DNA from: Suilimivivens sp963650485
GTDB lineage: Bacteria > Bacillota > Clostridia > Lachnospirales > Lachnospiraceae
Reading direction: 5' to 3'
Length of the DNA stretch: 64,000 bases
Assembly (NCBI GenBank): GCA_963650485.1
Contig: CAVJLN010000003.1
Coordinates: forward strand, 22,738-86,737
Position numbers and translations under genes: made by a program. Shown piece after piece: positions 26,677 through 34,992 of this stretch. Each line of letters begins with the position of its first letter. Within the stretch, counting starts at the first letter, position 1. The notes beneath the pieces were generated by a model. The model searched no databases. It was not told where the DNA came from and was given only the letters and a program-made list of their open reading frames with translations.

Positions 26677-26690
26677 AAGCAGTACTGCTT
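26677..26690. promoter_or_regulatory. 14-bp perfect palindrome ahead of the GH1 fusion gene
   Basis: AAGCAGTACTGCTT sits 38 bases before the GH1 ATG in a 108-base gap. It may be an operator or a small transcript hairpin. No other copy was noticed in the window. Confidence 0.35.
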
Positions 26691-26727
26691 GAAATAATAG
26701 GATGCAAGAATAAAGGAGAACAGGAAA

Positions 26728-29034
26728 ATGTTTCGTGACGATTTTGTCTGGGGTGTTGCAAGCAGCGCTTACCAGATTGAAGGAAGAGATGCAGATGATG
26801 GCGCAGGAGCAATGATCTGGGATAAGTTCATTGCGGAGGGCGGCACCAAGGATGGCTATGGAGCGGAAGTGGCATGTGATCATATGCACCGCTACAAGGA
26901 CGATTTTGCATTGATGAGACTGATGGGAATTAAGGCATACCGTTTTTCCATCAGTTGGGCAAGATTGATTCCGGAGGGAACCGGAAAGGTTAATGAAAAG
27001 GCAGTTGCCTTATACCGGGACATGATTCTTGAAATGAAGAAGAATGGCATTGAGCCGTATCTGACCATGTATCACTGGGAATTTCCTCAGGCATTACAAG
27101 ACAAGGGTGGCTGGCTGAATGAAGAGGTTATCCAGTGGTTTGGCGAATATGCCAAGGCTGTTGCGGAGAACTTTTCGGATATTTGTGAGAACTTTATTAC
27201 CTTAAATGAGCCGGAATGCTTCGTTGGAATCGGGCATATGTCCGGTATCCATGCACCGGGTCTTCACCTTCCGTACAAGGATGTGTTCCAGATTGCACAC
27301 AATGCACTGCGTGCACATGGACAGGCAGTTATTAATCTTCGTAAATATGCCTGCCGTCCGATTAAGGTTGGATATGCGCCGACCTGCGGTATGGCATATC
27401 CGGTAAGCAATAAGCCGGAGGATGTGGAGGCAGCAAGAAAGGTACTGTTTGGCTTCTATCAGCCGATGGATAACTGGACCTGGAATGTGGCATGGTTTAA
27501 CGATCCGGTATTCTTAGGAAAATATCCGGAGGAGGGATTAAAGAAGTTCGCAGAGTATCTGCCGGAAATCACCGATGAGGATATGAAGCTGATTTCCCAG
27601 CCGCTGGATTTCATGGGACAGAATATTTACAATGGCTACTTTGTAAAAGCCGGCGAAAACGGAGAAATCGAATTCCCAGATAGACCGGAAGGCTTTCCGA
27701 AGACCGCAGCCAACTGGCCGGTTACTCCGGACTGCTTCTACTGGGGTGTGAAGTTTATTTATGAGCGTTACAAGCTTCCACTGTTTGCCACGGAGAACGG
27801 TATGTCCTGTCATGATGATGTTTCTCTCGATGGAAGAGTGCACGATCCGAATCGTCAGAACTTTCTCGATATGTATATTTCTGCATTGCAGAAGGCAAAT
27901 GATGAAGGTGTGGACGTCCGTGGTTACTTCCTGTGGACCTTCTTAGATAACTTTGAATGGGATAAGGGCTATACTGAGCGATTTGGTATTGTCCATGTGG
28001 ATTTCGCAACCCAGAAGCGAATCGTAAAGGATTCTGCATTCTGGTATCAGAAGGTAATTGAAACGAACGGAGCAATTTTGTCCATTAATACCAAACAGAG
28101 GCCGATTCTGTTCCTGAAGCCGGTGTTCAAGGAAATGATCTGGGGAGGAAACCGTTTGAGGAGTCTTTTCGGATACAACATTCCAGGTGATGATACCGGA
28201 GAATGCTGGGCAATCGGCGCTCATCAGAACGGAGACTGTGTTGTGAAGGAAGGTCTTTTCAAAGGGAAAACACTCTCCCAATTATGGAAGGAAGAGCCGT
28301 ACCTCTTTGGTAATGAAGAAGGAGACCGCTTCCCGCTGCTGATTAAGATTATCGATGCAAAGGATAACTTAAGTATCCAGGTGCATCCGGACGATGCCTA
28401 CGCACAGGTTCACGAGAATGGATCCTTAGGAAAAACCGAATGCTGGTACATTCTGGATTGCCCGGAGGGCGCAGAACTTGTTGTCGGCCATAATGCGAAA
28501 ACGAAGGAAGAACTTACGAAAATGATTTCGGAAGGTAAGTGGGACGAGTTCATCCGCCGTGTTCCGATTAAGAAGGGTGATTTCATCCAGATCAATCCTG
28601 GAACCGTACATGCGATTACCAGTGGCTGCCTGATCCTGGAGACACAGCAGAACAGTGACATTACCTATCGTGTATATGATTATGACCGTCTGCAGAATGG
28701 CAAGCCGCGTCAGTTACATGTACAGCAGAGCATTGATGTAATTCATGTTCCGGCAGCATCTGCAAAGGACAGCGTGAAGTATGTCGGAGATCTGCCGAAG
28801 AATCAGTTAAATGAACTGATTCACTGTTCTTACTACACGGTATGGAAGCTTGATGTAACGAGACCGGTATCGATCGAACAAACGCATCCTTTTATGAATG
28901 TGAGTGTTATTGAAGGAGAAGGACTTGTGAATGGACAGATGATCCGCAAGGGCGATCATTTCATTCTTCCTGCCGGAATCGGAACCGTTGATTTCCAGGG
29001 AGATATGAGTTTAATCTTATCTTCTACAAAATAA
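26728..29034 (+). CDS. GH1 beta-glycosidase fused to type I phosphomannose isomerase
   Basis: 768 residues, about 450 for GH1 and 310 for ManA. The GH1 part has acid/base Glu161 in LNEP and nucleophile Glu356 in FATENGMS, plus GYFLWTFLDNFEW. The isomerase begins near residue 457 (RPILFLKPVFKEMIWGG). Its zinc ligands are all present: Gln551 and His553 (QVHPDD), Glu571 (KTECW), His628 (GTVHAI). One chain would therefore release a beta-linked sugar and convert mannose-6-phosphate to fructose-6-phosphate. The frame is unbroken and the linker is short. AAAGGAG precedes the ATG. GH1 specificity (mannose or glucose) is unknown. Confidence 0.93.
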   Translation: MFRDDFVWGVASSAYQIEGRDADDGAGAMIWDKFIAEGGTKDGYGAEVACDHMHRYKDDFALMRLMGIKAYRFSISWARLIPEGTGKVNEKAVALYRDMILEMKKNGIEPYLTMYHWEFPQALQDKGGWLNEEVIQWFGEYAKAVAENFSDICENFITLNEPECFVGIGHMSGIHAPGLHLPYKDVFQIAHNALRAHGQAVINLRKYACRPIKVGYAPTCGMAYPVSNKPEDVEAARKVLFGFYQPMDNWTWNVAWFNDPVFLGKYPEEGLKKFAEYLPEITDEDMKLISQPLDFMGQNIYNGYFVKAGENGEIEFPDRPEGFPKTAANWPVTPDCFYWGVKFIYERYKLPLFATENGMSCHDDVSLDGRVHDPNRQNFLDMYISALQKANDEGVDVRGYFLWTFLDNFEWDKGYTERFGIVHVDFATQKRIVKDSAFWYQKVIETNGAILSINTKQRPILFLKPVFKEMIWGGNRLRSLFGYNIPGDDTGECWAIGAHQNGDCVVKEGLFKGKTLSQLWKEEPYLFGNEEGDRFPLLIKIIDAKDNLSIQVHPDDAYAQVHENGSLGKTECWYILDCPEGAELVVGHNAKTKEELTKMISEGKWDEFIRRVPIKKGDFIQINPGTVHAITSGCLILETQQNSDITYRVYDYDRLQNGKPRQLHVQQSIDVIHVPAASAKDSVKYVGDLPKNQLNELIHCSYYTVWKLDVTRPVSIEQTHPFMNVSVIEGEGLVNGQMIRKGDHFILPAGIGTVDFQGDMSLILSSTK

Positions 29035-29066
29035 GTTATTATTCGATATAAAAATTGATCATTATA

Positions 29067-29105
29067 AAGGCGCTGGAGGAAATCCTCTTGCGCCTTACTT
29101 TATTT
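29067..29105 (+). terminator. Terminator at the end of the mannan enzyme genes
   Basis: AAGGCGC (29067-29073) pairs with GCGCCTT (29090-29096), with AGGA/TCCT pairing inside, followed by an AT-rich ACTTTATTTT run. Confidence 0.75.
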
Positions 29106-29154
29106 TCGGCTAGAATGTATCTGGAGAAGTTTTCTTATGAGGAAGGGGTTAACA

Positions 29155-31848
29155 ATGCTGAACGGATATAAGGTGGTGGCGGTCTGCCTGACTAGGATTC
29201 AGGATGAGACTACTTATGAATTCCTGGATGCGCTTTATCAGACGGTCAAAGAGTCTGATTATCGTCTGCTGATTTTTAACAGCTTTTCGGATTTATATGA
29301 TCAGGATATTTATGATGAGGGAGCAAAGTCCATTTATCAGTTGCTTAATTATGATTTGATTGATGCGGTGATTATCAAGGCTGACACACTCAATGATCAG
29401 CGGGTAATCAAGCGTCTTACCACGAAAGCGAAGGAAAGAAAGATCCCGGTCATTCTGCTGCATATGAAGGAGGAGGGCTGCTATTCCATTGTTCCTTCGT
29501 ATGAGGATGTTTTCAGCCAGTTAATAGAGCATGTCATCCGGGTTCATCATAAACGGAAGCTATATTTCCTGTCAGGAAGTCAGGGAGAGAGTAACTCGGT
29601 GTTTCGTGAGATGATTTTCCGGGAAACGCTGCGGGAATGCGGGATCGATCCGCAGACAGCCAAGGTTGCCTATGGAGAGTATTGGTATGGACCTGCAGAA
29701 CGGGTCGTAGAAAACTGGATTCAGAGCGGAGATCTTCCGGAGGCCATTATCTGTGCGAATGATTCCATGGCGGTTGCAGCCTGTAAGGTGTTGAAAAGAC
29801 ACCGCATTCGTGTGCCTGAGGATATCATTGTCACCGGCTTTGATGGTGTGTCAAGCTATCAGTTTCACAGCCCGGCGCTGTCTACGTGTAAGAGAACTCC
29901 ATCGGTTCTGGCAGGTAAGTGCCGGGAAATGCTGACCAATATCCTCGAGCGAAAGAGACCGCCATACCGGGATCTTGAGGAATATATGCTGACAATCCAG
30001 GAATCCTGTGGATGCCGGAAAAAGATATGTCCGGACTATCAGATGTGCGCAGATCGTTTAAGTGAGGCCATGTGGGATGCCCGCCTTCATGAAGAATTTA
30101 TTCTTTCACAGGTGGAGCGTGTTGTTGAGACCATTGATATGGGAATTATCGGTAATAAACTGAATTCCTTTATTCTTCCGAATTCCATGGTTGCATTAAA
30201 CAGCGATTTCCTGACAGCAAACCGAAATAACACAAAGACGGATCCCGAGCAGCCGTTTGCGGAGGAGATGATCATTATTTCCTCACTGGACACCAATTTT
30301 GACAGGCATAGGTATGCACTGTATAAATCCGCAGAAATGTACCCACATCTGGAAGAGGCAGTCAGGGAGGATGTGATGTTTCTGTTCCAATCCATATATG
30401 TGGAGAACAATGTATGTGGATACTACATCGTGAAATCGAGAGAGCTATTGAAAAATGCGGGCAAGATACACCGTGTTTCCAAGGTGATGAATCTGGCGTT
30501 TAGCCTGATTATCAGCAGAATGCAGCAGGAGCATATGTCACACAGTTTGGAAGAAATGCAGTATCAGGATTCGGTTACGGGAATCCTGAATCTGAAAGGT
30601 CTGATGAAGAAGATGAATGAACTGTATCCGGCCTGGAAGGAGCGTGCAATTGCCATATCTGTTTATAATATACCAAAGTATCAGTTTATTTATGAAAATT
30701 ACGGGCTGAAGGATGTTGAGGAAATGGTGCAGCTTACCGCAGATGCTTTGCAGATGGCAAATCCGCCGGAAACAGCGGTCGCACGGATTACGGATGACAG
30801 CTTTTGTGTGATTAACGGTGCAGAAAATCAGGGAGTGGCTGGAGAGATCATTACGGATTCTGTTCGTGCCTTTTATCGTTTTATAGAAAGCTTTAACAAG
30901 ACACCGGATAAGGAATACTATGTAGAGGTCAACTGTGGCTGTACAACAGCGGCAGCCGGCTGGAACAATGATATGAAGACCTACATTAAGGTTGCCACAG
31001 GAGAGCTTTATCGGAATCGTCTGAAGCAGGGTGGAGGACAGGCATTAAAGGAAAGAAAAACTGCGAAGGACACGTATGAGTTATTTGAAACCCTGTTGTC
31101 TGAGAACCTGTTTTATTATGTATTCCAGCCTATTGTCAGTGCGAAAACGGGTGAGATCTATGGATATGAGGCACTGATGCGGACACCGAAGGAAATCAGT
31201 TTATGCCCGGATGAAATTCTGAACATTGCTAAGGAATACGGACGGCTATATGAGATTGAATATGCAACATTTAATAATGTGCTGACTTATACAAATGAGC
31301 ATATTGAGCTTTTTAAAGATAAATATGTTTTTATTAACAGTATTCCGGGACATTTCCTGAAGGGAGAGGATAAGGAACGGCTTGTAAAACGGTATTCCGA
31401 TCTGCTTTCCCAATGTACCATAGAAATTACCGAACACGATGAGACAACGGCTGATGAGATCAGTCAGATTATGAATCTGACGAATCAGAAAGGGCCGTGT
31501 CAGTTTGCGGTAGATGATTATGGAACAGGATATTCCAATATTGTGAATCTGCTGCAGTACAAGCCGAATGTCATTAAGATTGACCGCTATCTGATCACAG
31601 AGATCCAGAATGATATCAATAAGCAGATGTTTGTGAAGAACACCGTGGAATTTGCTCAGCAGAATCATATCCAGTGCCTTGCAGAGGGTGTTGAGACAAG
31701 GGAAGAACTGGAAGCGGTAATTTCTTATGGTGTGGATCTGATTCAGGGATATTACACGGCAATGCCGTCCGAACAGGTTGTTTCAGAAATTGATCCGAAG
31801 ATTGTGAAAGAAATCAAGGATGCTAACCATGACCGCACTGCGGAATAA
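29155..31848 (+). CDS. LacI-type sensor fused to degenerate GGDEF and intact EAL domains
   Basis: 897 residues, no HTH and no membrane segment. Residues ~5-285 are a periplasmic-binding-protein-like sugar sensor as in LacI regulators (ICANDSMAVAACKVLKRHRIRVPEDI, VTGFDG), closing with a Cys cluster CGC...C...C (285-298). A helical linker leads to a GGDEF domain (~470-625) whose active site reads RITDDSF (544-550), so it cannot be a standard cyclase. The EAL domain (~650-890) keeps EAL (672-674), the metal-binding ETEH-type and VDDYGTGYS (786-794) residues, and AEGVET. A soluble c-di-GMP phosphodiesterase controlled by a cytoplasmic sugar is likely. ATG at 29155 with GGAAGGGG is preferred; 29137 is an alternative. 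Confidence 0.87.
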   Translation: MLNGYKVVAVCLTRIQDETTYEFLDALYQTVKESDYRLLIFNSFSDLYDQDIYDEGAKSIYQLLNYDLIDAVIIKADTLNDQRVIKRLTTKAKERKIPVILLHMKEEGCYSIVPSYEDVFSQLIEHVIRVHHKRKLYFLSGSQGESNSVFREMIFRETLRECGIDPQTAKVAYGEYWYGPAERVVENWIQSGDLPEAIICANDSMAVAACKVLKRHRIRVPEDIIVTGFDGVSSYQFHSPALSTCKRTPSVLAGKCREMLTNILERKRPPYRDLEEYMLTIQESCGCRKKICPDYQMCADRLSEAMWDARLHEEFILSQVERVVETIDMGIIGNKLNSFILPNSMVALNSDFLTANRNNTKTDPEQPFAEEMIIISSLDTNFDRHRYALYKSAEMYPHLEEAVREDVMFLFQSIYVENNVCGYYIVKSRELLKNAGKIHRVSKVMNLAFSLIISRMQQEHMSHSLEEMQYQDSVTGILNLKGLMKKMNELYPAWKERAIAISVYNIPKYQFIYENYGLKDVEEMVQLTADALQMANPPETAVARITDDSFCVINGAENQGVAGEIITDSVRAFYRFIESFNKTPDKEYYVEVNCGCTTAAAGWNNDMKTYIKVATGELYRNRLKQGGGQALKERKTAKDTYELFETLLSENLFYYVFQPIVSAKTGEIYGYEALMRTPKEISLCPDEILNIAKEYGRLYEIEYATFNNVLTYTNEHIELFKDKYVFINSIPGHFLKGEDKERLVKRYSDLLSQCTIEITEHDETTADEISQIMNLTNQKGPCQFAVDDYGTGYSNIVNLLQYKPNVIKIDRYLITEIQNDINKQMFVKNTVEFAQQNHIQCLAEGVETREELEAVISYGVDLIQGYYTAMPSEQVVSEIDPKIVKEIKDANHDRTAE

Positions 31849-31935
31849 CAGTTGAAAGACCAACCTTTATTGAGGAAAAGATCCGGCTGTGATAAGATGA
31901 CACATGGATCAATAGTAGTGGAGGTAACAGAAACG

Positions 31936-33120
31936 ATGATTAACGAACAATATAAGAAAATGCTGGAGGGAAAATCGGTCATCCGTCAGCTTTCCGAATT
32001 TGCAACAGCACGGGGAAAAGAGATTGGTTATGAGAATGTTTTTGATTACAGTCTTGGAAATCCGTCCGTGCCTGTTCCGGATGCATTTAATGAAGAGGTG
32101 GTTCATCTCATTCAGACCAAAAGCTCCATGGAGATTCACGGCTACAGTCCCAGTCTTGGAATTACTTCGGTGAGAGAAAAGATTGCAGAATCCCTGAACC
32201 ACAGATTTGGTATGGATTATAAAGCGACACATATTTTTCCGACCTCCGGTGCGGCAGGAGCGATTGCACATGCGGTCCGCTGTGTGACGAAGCCGGGGGA
32301 TGAGGTACTGACCTTTGCACCGTTCTTTCCGGAGTACAATCCCTATATCAATATGACGGGTGCAACGCTTAAGGTAGTACCGGCGAATACCGTAGATTTC
32401 CAGATTAATTTTGATAAGCTGGAGGAAATGCTGAATGAAAAGACGGCAGCAGTCCTTATTAATACTCCGAACAATCCGTCCGGTGTGGTATACAGTGCAG
32501 CAACCTTACAGAAGCTTGCAGACCTTCTATATGCAAAGCAGAAGGAATATGGACATGATATCTTTCTGATTTCCGATGAACCGTATCGTGAGATTGTGTT
32601 TGCGGGAGTAGAAGCGCCTTATGTATCGAAATTCTATGACAATACATTATCCTGCTATTCCTACTCGAAGTCCTTATCCCTGCCGGGAGAACGTATCGGA
32701 TATGTGGCGGCAAATCCCAGATGCACGGATGCAGAACTGATCAGTGCAATCTGTGCACAGATTTCAAGGGGAATCGGACACAACTGTCCTTCCTCGATTA
32801 TTCAGCTTGCCGTTTCCAAAGTGGTGGATATGACCTCGGATATGTCCGTTTATGAAACGAATATGAACCTGTTATACAATGAGCTGACAAGTCTTGGATT
32901 TGAGTGTGTGAAGCCGGGCGGAACCTTTTATATCTTCCCGAAAGCGCTCGAAGAGGATGCGGTAGCATTCAGCCAAAAGGCATTAAAATACGATCTGATT
33001 CTGGTTCCTTCCGACAGCTTCGGGGTTCCCGGATATTTCCGAATGGCTTACTGCATTGATACCGAGAAGGTAGAACGTTCTCTGGAAGCACTTCGCAGGT
33101 TTGTAAAGGAAAATTACTAA
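31936..33120 (+). CDS. Class I/II PLP-dependent aminotransferase
   Basis: 394 residues of fold type I. NTPNNPSG (~180), SDEPYRE (~210) and the PLP lysine in SYSKSLSLPGERIGY (~240) are present. It resembles the aspartate/aromatic aminotransferase subgroup; the amino acid substrate cannot be fixed. ATG at 31936 has GGAGGT eight bases upstream, whereas the longer in-frame opening to 31852 has no ribosome site. The gap to the EAL gene is 87 bases. Confidence 0.85.
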   Translation: MINEQYKKMLEGKSVIRQLSEFATARGKEIGYENVFDYSLGNPSVPVPDAFNEEVVHLIQTKSSMEIHGYSPSLGITSVREKIAESLNHRFGMDYKATHIFPTSGAAGAIAHAVRCVTKPGDEVLTFAPFFPEYNPYINMTGATLKVVPANTVDFQINFDKLEEMLNEKTAAVLINTPNNPSGVVYSAATLQKLADLLYAKQKEYGHDIFLISDEPYREIVFAGVEAPYVSKFYDNTLSCYSYSKSLSLPGERIGYVAANPRCTDAELISAICAQISRGIGHNCPSSIIQLAVSKVVDMTSDMSVYETNMNLLYNELTSLGFECVKPGGTFYIFPKALEEDAVAFSQKALKYDLILVPSDSFGVPGYFRMAYCIDTEKVERSLEALRRFVKENY

Positions 33121-33246
33121 AACAGATTCCGCAGGGAAAGCTTGCGTGAAATCAGGTTTTCAGGAATATCTGACAGGAAGATCATCATATGGATAGTAAG
33201 AAGTATGATCGGAGAGAAAAGCAATTTTGAGAGGAAGTAAGAGATC

Positions 33247-34104
33247 ATGATCGAAATTTTAAAAGCAATTCTGTTTGGTATTGTAGAGGGCATTACGGAG
33301 TGGCTTCCGATCAGCAGTACCGGACATATGATTCTGCTGAATGAAATTGTGTCCCTCAGTGTATCGGAAGAATTTTACAGCATGTTTGAAGTAGTGATCC
33401 AGCTTGGAGCAATCCTTGCCGTTGTGATTCTGTTCTGGAATCAGATCTGGCCCTTTGGAAAGAAGAATAACAAAGAGCCGCTGGCAAAGGACGGAATCGG
33501 AGCCTTTGTGAAATGGGATATTTTCAAGCTCTGGTTTCACATTCTGGTATCCTGTGTACCGGCAGCCATAGTGGGACTGCTCTTTGATGCACAGCTTGAA
33601 GCACTGTTTTATAATTATCAGACGGTAGCAATTATGCTGATCCTGTTTGGTATTGCATTTATTGTGATTGAAAATTATCATAAAGGAAAGAAGGCAAAGG
33701 TGACAACCCTGGCCGGAATTGACTATAAGCTTGCATTCTGGATCGGAATGTTCCAGCTGATAGCAGCTGTTTTCCCGGGAACCTCACGTTCGGGGGCGAC
33801 CATTGTCGGAGCACTGCTGCTTGGAGTGTCCAGAACGGTTGCAGCAGAATACACCTTCTTCCTTGCCATTCCGGTTATGTTCGGAGCCAGTCTCTTAAAG
33901 GGCGTTAAGTTCCTTGCAAGCGCATCCATGACTTCTATGGAGGGAGCAATTCTTGCAGTTGGAATGTTTGTTGCATTCGTGGTATCCTTCTTCGTAATCA
34001 AGTTCCTGCTCGGCTATATTAAGAAGCATGACTTCAAGGTGTTTGGATATTACCGGATTGCACTTGGCATTATCGTAATACTTTTCTTCCTGATCAGAGG
34101 GTAA
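33247..34104 (+). CDS. uppP: Undecaprenyl-diphosphatase
   Basis: 285 residues, about eight membrane helices, UppP/BacA family. The signature GIVEGITEWLPISSTGHMIL near the N-terminus (active-site Glu and the ISSTGH loop) and the second motif PGTSRSGATI (~178-187) are intact. It dephosphorylates undecaprenyl pyrophosphate to recycle the lipid carrier and can give bacitracin tolerance. The stop TAA is contributed by the first bases of a GTAAC-type repeat at 34101. Confidence 0.94.
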   Translation: MIEILKAILFGIVEGITEWLPISSTGHMILLNEIVSLSVSEEFYSMFEVVIQLGAILAVVILFWNQIWPFGKKNNKEPLAKDGIGAFVKWDIFKLWFHILVSCVPAAIVGLLFDAQLEALFYNYQTVAIMLILFGIAFIVIENYHKGKKAKVTTLAGIDYKLAFWIGMFQLIAAVFPGTSRSGATIVGALLLGVSRTVAAEYTFFLAIPVMFGASLLKGVKFLASASMTSMEGAILAVGMFVAFVVSFFVIKFLLGYIKKHDFKVFGYYRIALGIIVILFFLIRG

Positions 34105-34121
34105 AACGGCTGAACTGTTAC
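34101..34121. repeat. GTAA...GTTAC repeat overlapping the uppP stop codon
   Basis: The 21-base segment begins GTAAAACGGC and ends CTGAACTGTTAC. The inverted ends are diverged, and flanking octamers do not match well. The GTAAAACGGC end is close to typical IS66-family termini. Similar sequence occurs at 47116-47129. Confidence 0.45.
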
Positions 34122-34150
34122 CAAAAGAGCTGCTGTTTGTCGCAGAAATG

Positions 34151-34179
34151 TTGACAAGCATGGGCTTATGGTGTATGCT
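34151..34179 (+). promoter_or_regulatory. Promoter of the DUF6465 gene
   Basis: TTGACA at 34151-34156 and TATGCT at 34174-34179 are separated by 17 bases, leading to a 5' untranslated region of about 65 bases and the ribosome site AAAGGAG. Confidence 0.7.
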
Positions 34180-34249
34180 CCAACATAAGGAAGTGCTTAT
34201 TTCGGTAATGTTGGGGGAAGTCAGGTTGAGATAGTGAAAGGAGTTAGTC

Positions 34250-34690
34250 ATGGCAGAAGTAAAGAAAGCAACAGCAAAAGTAGTTGCTAAGGTACCGGCT
34301 GAAGAGAAAAAGGTGGAAGTTAAGGCAGCAGAGGTAAAAGCATCCGAAGTTAAGGCAGAAGTTAAGAAAGAGGCAGTTAAGAAGACGCCCGCTGCTAAGA
34401 AAGCACCTGCTAAGAAGGCACCCGCAGCTAAGAAAGAAACCGTTAAGAAGGAAACAGTTAAAAAGGCACCCGCTGCTAAGAAACCCGTTGTAAAAGAAGA
34501 AGTAAACTTCCAGTTCAGTGGAAAATCTTATACTTCCGATGATCTTATCAGAATTACCAAGGATGTATGGAAATATGATTTAAATGGTAAGGAAGAGGAT
34601 GTAAAGAGCATTGAACTTTATGTGAAACCTGAAGAGAACACCGCTTATTATGTAATTAATGGCGATGTAACAGGAAGCTTCTTTATCTAA
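34250..34690 (+). CDS. Histone H1-like Lys/Ala-rich protein with DUF6465 domain
   Basis: 146 residues in two parts. Residues 1-82 are low-complexity repeats of Lys, Ala, Val, Pro and Glu (AAKK, APAKK and KETVKK units), like histone H1 tails and able to bind nucleic acid. Residues ~84-146 form a compact alpha/beta domain (FQFSGKSYTSDDLIRITKD...YYVINGDVTGSFFI) of the kind named DUF6465 in Lachnospiraceae. Its own promoter and terminator make it monocistronic. Function is unknown; nucleoid or RNA association is inferred from the tail. Confidence 0.8.
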   Translation: MAEVKKATAKVVAKVPAEEKKVEVKAAEVKASEVKAEVKKEAVKKTPAAKKAPAKKAPAAKKETVKKETVKKAPAAKKPVVKEEVNFQFSGKSYTSDDLIRITKDVWKYDLNGKEEDVKSIELYVKPEENTAYYVINGDVTGSFFI

Positions 34691-34728
34691 GCATCCCAAC
34701 TTGAAAAGATATACACAAGTAAGTAAGA

Positions 34729-34770
34729 AAGAGCCGCTGCATTAGTATACGCTAAGCAACGGCTCTTATT
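34729..34770 (+). terminator. Terminator after the DUF6465 gene
   Basis: AAGAGCCG (34729-34736) pairs with CGGCTCTT (34760-34767), with partial pairing of the intervening GCTGC/GCAAC arms and GTATAC at the tip, followed by ATTT. Confidence 0.75.
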
Positions 34771-34832
34771 TACCATTCATTACAGAACAGACATTCGATT
34801 TCACTCTGTACAATTTATTATGGGAATGATAT

Positions 34833-34982
34833 AATGAGCCTCAGAGAAAACCAAGCGACTCCGAAGGAGGCATTTGGTTTTCTGGGCTCATTAACGAGCA
34901 AATATGCTGCGAAGCAGGATGAGAAGCACGAAGTGCGGATTTGCGAGTGATATGTAAAATGAGCCTCAGAGAAAACCAAGCG
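34833..34982. repeat. Structured repeat with three C-GAA-G hairpins ahead of uvrB
   Basis: A 25-bp sequence at 34833-34857 recurs exactly at 34958-34982, and its first 22 bases are present inverted at 34874-34892, making a long hairpin over 34833-34892 capped by CTCC-GAA-GGAG. A second structure (about 34895-34947) is closed by GCAAAT/ATTTGC and carries CTGC-GAA-GCAG and GCAC-GAA-GTGC. The last copy runs into the uvrB ribosome site GGGAG. A possible promoter, TGTACA (34807) and TATAAT (34830-34835), lies at its upstream edge. Origin as an insertion or as a regulatory leader is open. Confidence 0.7.
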
Positions 34983-34992
34983 GGAGTATTTT

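Noticed and set aside
34250..34500. Lys/Ala repeats as a CRISPR-like or tandem DNA repeat
   Set aside because: Repeat units are irregular, in frame and codon-varied, so they reflect protein composition and not a DNA array. No CRISPR arrays were found elsewhere.
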